Assembly: GCA_030544215.1 (NCBI GenBank)
Contig: JARZZO010000004.1
Coordinates: 14,248,501 to 14,312,500, forward strand
Reading direction: 5' to 3'
Length of the DNA: 64,000 nt
DNA from: Zantedeschia hybrid cultivar
Taxonomy: Eukaryota; Streptophyta; Magnoliopsida; Alismatales; Araceae
Part shown: in pieces, positions 58,640 to 64,000 of the stretch
How the letters are laid out: each line of letters starts with the position of its first letter
Numbering within the stretch: position 1 is the first letter of the stretch
Made by a program: the position numbers and the translations under genes
Notes under the pieces: model-generated
Database searches by the model: none
Seen by the model: the letters and a program-made list of their open reading frames with translations, nothing else
What the model was told of the DNA's origin: nothing

Positions 58640-59215
58640 GCGGCTAAGACTGTTGACAAAAATTTTTGTGCACATATGTCCACGACTATAAACCGTGGAC
58701 ATATATAGTACATTTGTTAGCGGTCTCTGTTATTGACAAAATCTTTGTCAGCAGCTAGTTAGTCCTGGACAAAAGTCTTTATCAACGACTGCGCAACCGT
58801 CGATATATAACATTTGTCAGCGGTTAAGGTTGCTGACAAAACCTTTTGTCAGTGGCTAAGAAGCCGTTGACAAATAGTCTTTTTGTCAACGGCTGACAGT
58901 AACCATTGACATATGTATTCTTTGTTAGCGGCTAAGAAGTCGTTGACAAATAGTCTTTTTGTCAACGGCTGACAGTAACCATTGACATATGTATTCTTTG
59001 TTAGCGGCTAAGAAGTCGTTGACAAATAGTCTTTTTGTCAACGGCTAACAGAAGCCGTTGACATATGCATTCTTTATCAGCGATATATGTCAGCGGCTCT
59101 TGAGAGCCGTTGACAAATATATGTTAACGGAAGTTTTGCCCACGGCTTTGTCAACGGCCGTCTAACCATTGACATAAGATTTTGTCAGCGACTCTTTGGT
59201 ATTTGTCGGCGGCTC
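58640..59215. repeat. CACTA subterminal repeats, including a 76-bp tandem array
   Basis: The words GTCAACGGCT, GTTAGCGGCT and AGCCGTTGAC recur in both orientations more than fifteen times. Within them three 76-bp tandem units start at 58856, 58932 and 59008. In CACTA elements such repeats are transposase-binding sites. Confidence 0.85.
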
Positions 59216-59232
59216 TTGTTTTCCTTGTAATG

Positions 59233-59743
59233 CATGCTTGTTTATTCAAAGTTTATAGGACATACGAAGAAAGATATATTAAAGGAAACGAATAAGAATA
59301 CTATCATTATTCTTTTTATTTAAGATAATAATAAGAAAATAATTATTTACATAAACTTGCTTATCCATGAGGTCTTTAATTTAATAAAGTTGAGAGTTCC
59401 AATGATGTTCGAATACCTAGAACTTCCGTTATTACAGTAAATTCAAATCTCACCTCACTTTTATGTACGTTTTATGTCTTCTATGTAGTTAGTAAATCTG
59501 TAATGTACTTTGTTTATGGATAGGACCCTACCATATTATTATACGTTTATTTAAGTGATACCTTTAAAGAGTAGAAAAAATTTTAAAGAGTAGAAATAAT
59601 TATATGCTCGTTGAGATATTAATCATTTCTTCATGCATATGATGGAGAAATTATAATTCTATCTATCTTTGTAATATTCAAGATACATTTATCTTATAAT
59701 GACAATGAGAGGAGGGCACAAAATTTTTTGCATAAATTATAAT
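59233..59743. other. AT-rich DNA between CACTA and gypsy elements
   Basis: No gene or repeat family recognised. Confidence 0.5.
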
Positions 59744-60658
59744 TGATGAGGCAGAATCCGATTCGGCCCATTAAAACAAGCCCAAACCCAATTCAGCCCA
59801 GCAGCAGCAGTACAAGGCCCTCAGGGAGCCTTCGGCCCATCAGCGGCCCAACAACCCTCGGCCCGTAAGCGGCACCGTTGTTCCCGGCCCAACAGGCTTC
59901 AGCCCGTCAGCGGCCCACCAGCCTACGGCCCGGGAGCAGCCCGGCAGCCCCAGGCCCAGCAGGCTTCGGCCCATCAGCGGCCCAACCCCCTTCGGCCCGA
60001 TAGCTGAGTCCGGCCCACTCCGGTGGATGACTAGGCACTATGGCGGTTTACCAAGAAGCCCGGACATAGTCCTATATCGGCTATCACCGTTAAACATCCT
60101 CTATCCTCTGCTATAAATACACCGCTATTTATTGCCAAAGGTATGCACTCCTATGCCTCTGAGACCCTCAAGGACTACAGTCCAAAAAGTATTAAAGCTA
60201 TTCTTTGCCTTCTGAATCGAATCATCTTCAGGAGCTAACTTGACCGTCGGAGGGGGTTCCTTAGGGCCGAAGCCCGGGACTCCTGCTGACAGGTTTCTTC
60301 TTCTTTCCCTCCTGCAGGAGCTCGGTTCGAATCATCGCCGACCTTCCCGAGTCGGTCTCGGCCGCCGACCTCGGACTTCTCCCACCGGTCTCGACGCCGT
60401 GCGCTGGCTGTCCCGCGACCGGGAGAGACTCGGTTTCGCGCCATCCCTTCGTCTACCGAAGGAGCTTCGGCCTCACTTCCCGAAGACAAGCCAGCCACCG
60501 ACCGAGAGGCTCTCGGCCTCGGACCTTCGGCTTCGCCTCCGCATCCTCCGCCTTCCGGATCCCCGTCGGGCCTCTAAAACACCGATCCGACCCAGCTCCG
60601 GATCCATTTCTTCGGATTCTAGCTTCGGAATCCGGTCGTGATAGCTTCGGCTACATCA
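59744..60658 (+). repeat. 5' LTR of a second gypsy element
   Basis: It begins TGATGAGGCAGAA and ends GGCTACATCA, with TGATG/CATCA inverted ends. The first 270 bases contain repeated TTCGGCCCATCAGCGGCCCA-like units (about 59830, 59890 and 59965). A TATA box TATAAATAC is at 60112-60120. Two bases after the end is a primer-binding site. The proximal part is GC-rich and open in several frames but not coding. Confidence 0.78.
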
Positions 60659-60660
60659 CG

Positions 60661-60678
60661 TGGCGCCGTCTGTGGGAA
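60661..60678 (+). promoter_or_regulatory. Primer-binding site of the second gypsy element
   Basis: TGGCGCCGTCTGTGGGAA lies two bases after the LTR. This exact form is common in Tat/Retand- and Athila-type plant gypsy elements. Confidence 0.8.
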
Positions 60679-60694
60679 ACCAACAAAACAAGTC

Positions 60695-61450
60695 ATGTCT
60701 CAACGACCTGTCACGCGGCGATCCGGACAAAGCGAAGCAGAGACGCGGGAGGCCTCCGCGCAATTACTACACTCTGAAGGCGCCCCGTCCGCCCCGCCAG
60801 GCGCGACTCTGCCAGTCGTACCAAAGTCGCACGCCGCGGAAGACGACCGGGTGGGAGTGCTCCAGCAAAAAATGGCTACGCTGGCCGCAGCCATCACCTC
60901 CCTGGCGCCTCTCCAGGAGATGGTGTCCGCCATCGCCCAACGCGTGGGACTGCTGAGCCAGCTTCCTCAACAAGCACCACTTCCTCCACTCTGTCCGGTC
61001 CAAGATGCGAGGTTTCGGCCAACTCCTGCGCCGGTTTCCCCTGGCGAAACCGCTACGGCACGCAGCGAGCCCTCGGCGCTAGCCGCCCGAGCTCCTCGCG
61101 CCGACCGCATAACAGAGCAAGGCTATGCCTCGTCCGAATTCCGCCCGGCCGGGACCAGAGGACAATCAGTCGCCACCTCGACCGCCTCGGACCTGGACCG
61201 GCGGCTGACGGCAATGCGAAAGGAAATGCAGCAAATGGTGTCTCGGCCCTACGGGGCGCCCCTTGCTAGCAACATCCTGGAGCAGACTCCGTTCACGCCA
61301 GAGCTCCTGGCTACAGAGGTACCCCCTAATTTCAAGCTGCCAAAGGGCCCTCTCTACAACGGAATGACAGATCCGGTCTGTCATTTCCAGAGATTCAACA
61401 CATTTCTCTCGGTCCGAGGGGTCGCCGAGGCAGTCCGCTGCCGACTTTTC
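60695..61450 (+). pseudogene. gag start of the second gypsy element, cut by a Copia insertion
   Basis: The frame starts MSQRPVTRRSGQSEAE and is uninterrupted for about 250 codons. It shows the N-terminal part of a Tat-type gag, ending with PLYNGMTDPVCHFQRFNTFL and RGVAEAVRCRLF. At 61451 the LTR of a minus-strand Copia element begins. The rest of gag and pol is not in the window. The high GC content and lack of stops suggest a younger element than the others. Confidence 0.78.
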
Positions 61451-63015
61451 TGTAAGGAATCGCCATGAACGCAGCGGAAATAAAAATTATTCCATTGTAT
61501 CGGTTGCTGGGGTTGTAAAACGGACATTAAAACTAACGCGGGAAGAACAGTTCTTCACCTTTGCGGGGTTTCGAATCTCCCGTAGATGATGCCGACTCGG
61601 TAATTGCGCACGCGCACGATCTCTAGAGGTATCCACACGAGTTCCCGCAGCAGACGCGATTTCCTCCTCGGCTTGAGTGCTCCGACCAGATCTCAGATCC
61701 ACCATGCGCGGAGAGAGACAGATCCACTCCGAGAAGGAGAGAGAGAATCTAGGGAGTAAAATTCGTCCAAGTAACTTTTTACCACTCCCCCTTGGCCCTC
61801 CTTATATAGAAATAAGGATAAGCACAACAGTTAATCTTCATGATTATCCAAGAGTTTGGCCTTGGATAATTCTCCATTAAATCTTCATGTTTATCTTGCA
61901 GCTTTTCACAAAAACCCAGATAAGCATGAAATTTAACATCTCTCACCGTCTGACGAGAACTCTTATGTGTGTGACCCTCTAGGCCCATATATCAGTTCGG
62001 TTGCAGGCCCATTAAACTTAGAACTGTTTCTTAAGTTTAATATTTATTAATTAACATTTAAACATCATATGTTAAATGATTAATTTAATAAACAAGTAAA
62101 TTATCATCCGATGATTAATTCACTTGGCCTTCTGATCATGAACAGCACCAAACACTACCTCATGATCCCAGAAGATATAAGGGATACTGTTCCCTTCAAT
62201 TGAACCTTTCCGTCTGCCGATACCGCACAGATATAATCCTTCACTCATGCAATGTCCCGATAACGCAAGGGTATGGTTTTATAGTCAAACCCTCTATCGC
62301 ATTATCCAGATGGATTCCAGTACACAGTTAATATCTAGAAAGACATCTCTTTCATTAGACCCTGGCCAGGGATTTCTGTGTACACATCCATGGGACAGTC
62401 TCTCTCCAGTCTTATACCAAGAGTGAGTGATCCCTTGTTGTTCACTCAATTACCTTCGCAAGCTTTCCACTGTATCTGAAAGACCGATTATGGTGGGCTT
62501 AATGGTTAAAGTCCACGAGTCAGAGAATCAAGATACAATGGTCCACAAACAAGGTATCATTGGTGACTCAGGTCAAAGGACCAACTGTGCTACTGCAACA
62601 AATGAACTCCCTGGTTGACTAATAGGTATAATTACCATCCAGGAATTCTTATTTGGGTCTGTTCAGTGAACTCATTCTCTAATGAGCACCCACTTGTTTG
62701 TCTTAGTGTCACCACACGAGTGAATGTGAGATCATTCACCCTCATCATATGAGCAGACATAACTTGTGTCGATCTTATCGGATATTTAATGTCCATCTCA
62801 AATATCCTATGATCGAGAACTATTTAAGACAATTGCCTTAGGATATTGATCTCACTATCATGATCTCATTATGATTCAATATCCCATATATTTGTCTATG
62901 GACCTTCATTACGATAGTCGTTTGCGAGAACTATTAAATGAAGAAATAATTGCCTTTATTAATAATCTGAACTAGAATGTACAATGATTGGCTTTGAGGC
63001 CACCCAATTCTAACA
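61451..63015 (-). repeat. 3' LTR of a second Copia element (minus strand)
   Basis: On the minus strand the LTR starts TGTTAGAATTGGG at 63015 and ends CGATTCCTTACA at 61451, just after gypsy gag. It aligns with the Copia LTRs at 26927-28555 and 20109-20939 (shared blocks near 62212 and 62270). A polypurine-like CCAAGTGGGAGAA on the minus strand borders it at 63016. The other LTR is outside the window. Confidence 0.83.
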
Positions 63016-64000
63016 TTCTCCCACTTGGACTATAGCTAATCACCCATGTGTCTAAGTCCCATAGACTTAAGGTGACGTTCTAAATTGTTTTGAAACAATG
63101 GCTTAGTCAAGGGATCTGCTACATTATCTTCAGATGAGACTTTCTCAACTACTATATCTCCTCGGGCGATAATCTCACGAATCAGATGAAATCGTCTCAG
63201 AATGTGCTTTGACTTCTGATGTGATCTTGGCTCCTTTGCTTGAGTAATTGCCCCATTGTTGTCACACAATAATGGAACATGATCTGAAATGCTTGGAACG
63301 ACTCCAAGCGCCGAGATGAACTTCTTCATCCAAACCGCCTCCTTGGCCGCTTCAGCTACAGCAATGTATTCTGCTTCGGTCGTCGAATCTGCAGTAGTTT
63401 CCTGTTTGGAACTCTTCTAACTTACTGCACCTCCATTTAACATGAACACAAATCCAAACATGGATTTGCTGTCATCCATATCCGACTGGAAACTCGAGTC
63501 AGTAAATCCTCGAAGTTCCAAGTCGTTTCCTCCATAAACGAGAAATAGATCCTTAGTCCTTCTCAAGTATCTAAGGATACATTTCACCGCCTTCCAGTGT
63601 TCCTCACCTGGATCAGCCTGATATCTACTGGTGACACTTAATGGATGTGCTACATCAAGCCTAGTACATAGCATTGCATACATGATAGATCCTATTGCCG
63701 AGGCATAAGGAACTCTATCCATGTATGCTCTCTCTTCAGGTGTCTTGGGAGACATTTCTTTAGAGAGATAAATTCCATACCTCATAGGAACAAGGCCTCT
63801 CTTGGAATTTTCCATGCCAAACCTTTTGACTATGGTATCTATGTACATAGATTGGGACAAGCCAAGCATCCTTTTGGACCTATCTCTATAGATCCTTATT
63901 CCCAGAATATAGGATGCTTCTCCCGAATCTTTCATGGAGAAGTTTTTGGATAACCAAGTCTTTACCGATGATAACATTCCTACATCATTCCCAATGAGTA
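63016..64000 (-). pseudogene. Copia reverse transcriptase end and RNase H, cut by the window
   Basis: One frame with a single stop (TAG at about 63417) reads downward: SKNFSMKDSGEASYILGIRI, MYIDTIVKRFGMENSKRGLV and YASAIGSIMYAMLCTR (RT tail), then RNase H with GFTDSSFQSDMDDSKSMFGF, STTEAEYIAVAEA and LLCDNNGAITQAK, ending VADPLTKPLFQNNL. It is the intact-looking relative of 20990-22800. The stop replaces a Trp codon (SWKSSKQET in relatives). The rest of pol continues beyond the window. Confidence 0.85.

Larger units (their letters stand above)
57640..59232 (+). mobile_element. 3' end of a CACTA (En/Spm) transposon
   Basis: Three signs coincide: the last exon of a plant CACTA transposase (58021-58440), long subterminal repeats (58640-59215), and a terminal sequence TTTTCCTTGTAATG at 59219-59232. 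The last compares with the TTTTCTTGTAGTG inverted end typical of CACTA elements. The left end and most of the transposase are not in the window, so the copy is truncated or its 5' part is unrecognisable; the start given is approximate. Confidence 0.72.

Noticed and set aside
58856..59090. Regularly spaced repeats that could suggest a CRISPR array
   Set aside because: The units are contiguous 76-bp tandem copies without unique spacers, in a plant CACTA transposon.
60240..60641. 133-codon GC-rich open frame as a host gene
   Set aside because: It lies inside the LTR (59744-60658) directly before the primer-binding site and has no domain.

Overview
This is nuclear DNA from a flowering plant, probably a monocot. 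That guess rests on one very GC-rich host gene lying in AT-rich, repeat-filled surroundings and on the plant-type transposons. The species cannot be told from the window. I recognise one intact host gene: a two-exon BOI-related RING E3 ubiquitin ligase (50060-51272, + strand, 366 residues). A decayed, truncated relative of it lies about 19 kb upstream on the same strand (31135-31690). Almost everything else is transposon.

Layout. 1-7.2 kb: AT-rich DNA with small DNA transposons (hAT-like elements at 1599-2223 and 6039-6507, a Mutator-like MITE at 3886-4334), a deleted Copia remnant (2420-2951, -) and a decayed LINE (5509-7215, -) that the second hAT element interrupts. 7.5-31.1 kb: a nest. 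A Tekay/chromovirus-like Ty3/gypsy element begins with its 5' LTR (7523-9875) and gag-protease (to 11541). The next recognisable piece is its integrase tail at 28556-29290. In between lie a minus-strand Tat-like element with two LTRs (11542-12812 and about 19190-20108), another gypsy LTR (13019-), a complete Ds-like hAT element with perfect 8-bp duplications (15010-15696), a plus-strand LINE (16179-18708) and a minus-strand Copia element (20109-28555). 32.2-46.5 kb: a full-length Tat-lineage Ty3/gypsy element with two 1401-bp LTRs, the perfect target duplication ACAGC, and a gag - protease - G-patch - RT - RNase H - second (archaeal-type) RNase H - integrase order. Stops and frameshifts break its reading frames. 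46.5-57.6 kb: the gene-bearing interval, with two more Mutator-like MITEs (one ending 131 bp before the RING gene start codon) and candidate SINEs. 57.6-59.2 kb: the 3' end of a CACTA element, with the last transposase exon, 76-bp subterminal tandem repeats and the terminal inverted repeat. 59.7-64 kb: the 5' LTR, primer site and gag start of another gypsy element, interrupted by a second Copia element (-) that runs off the window end.

How it fits together. The RING gene is the only locus likely to make a working protein. The retroelement genes describe complete life cycles (capsid, protease, reverse transcriptase, RNase H, integrase), but every copy carries stops, frameshifts or truncations. 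Many in-frame stops can be explained by C-to-T or G-to-A changes, as expected after long cytosine methylation. The least expected signals are a short GCGTC...GACGC inverted motif repeated across the Tat-family LTRs and leaders, a palindrome conserved between diverged LTRs, and a Mutator-like MITE family of which one member sits in the RING gene promoter.
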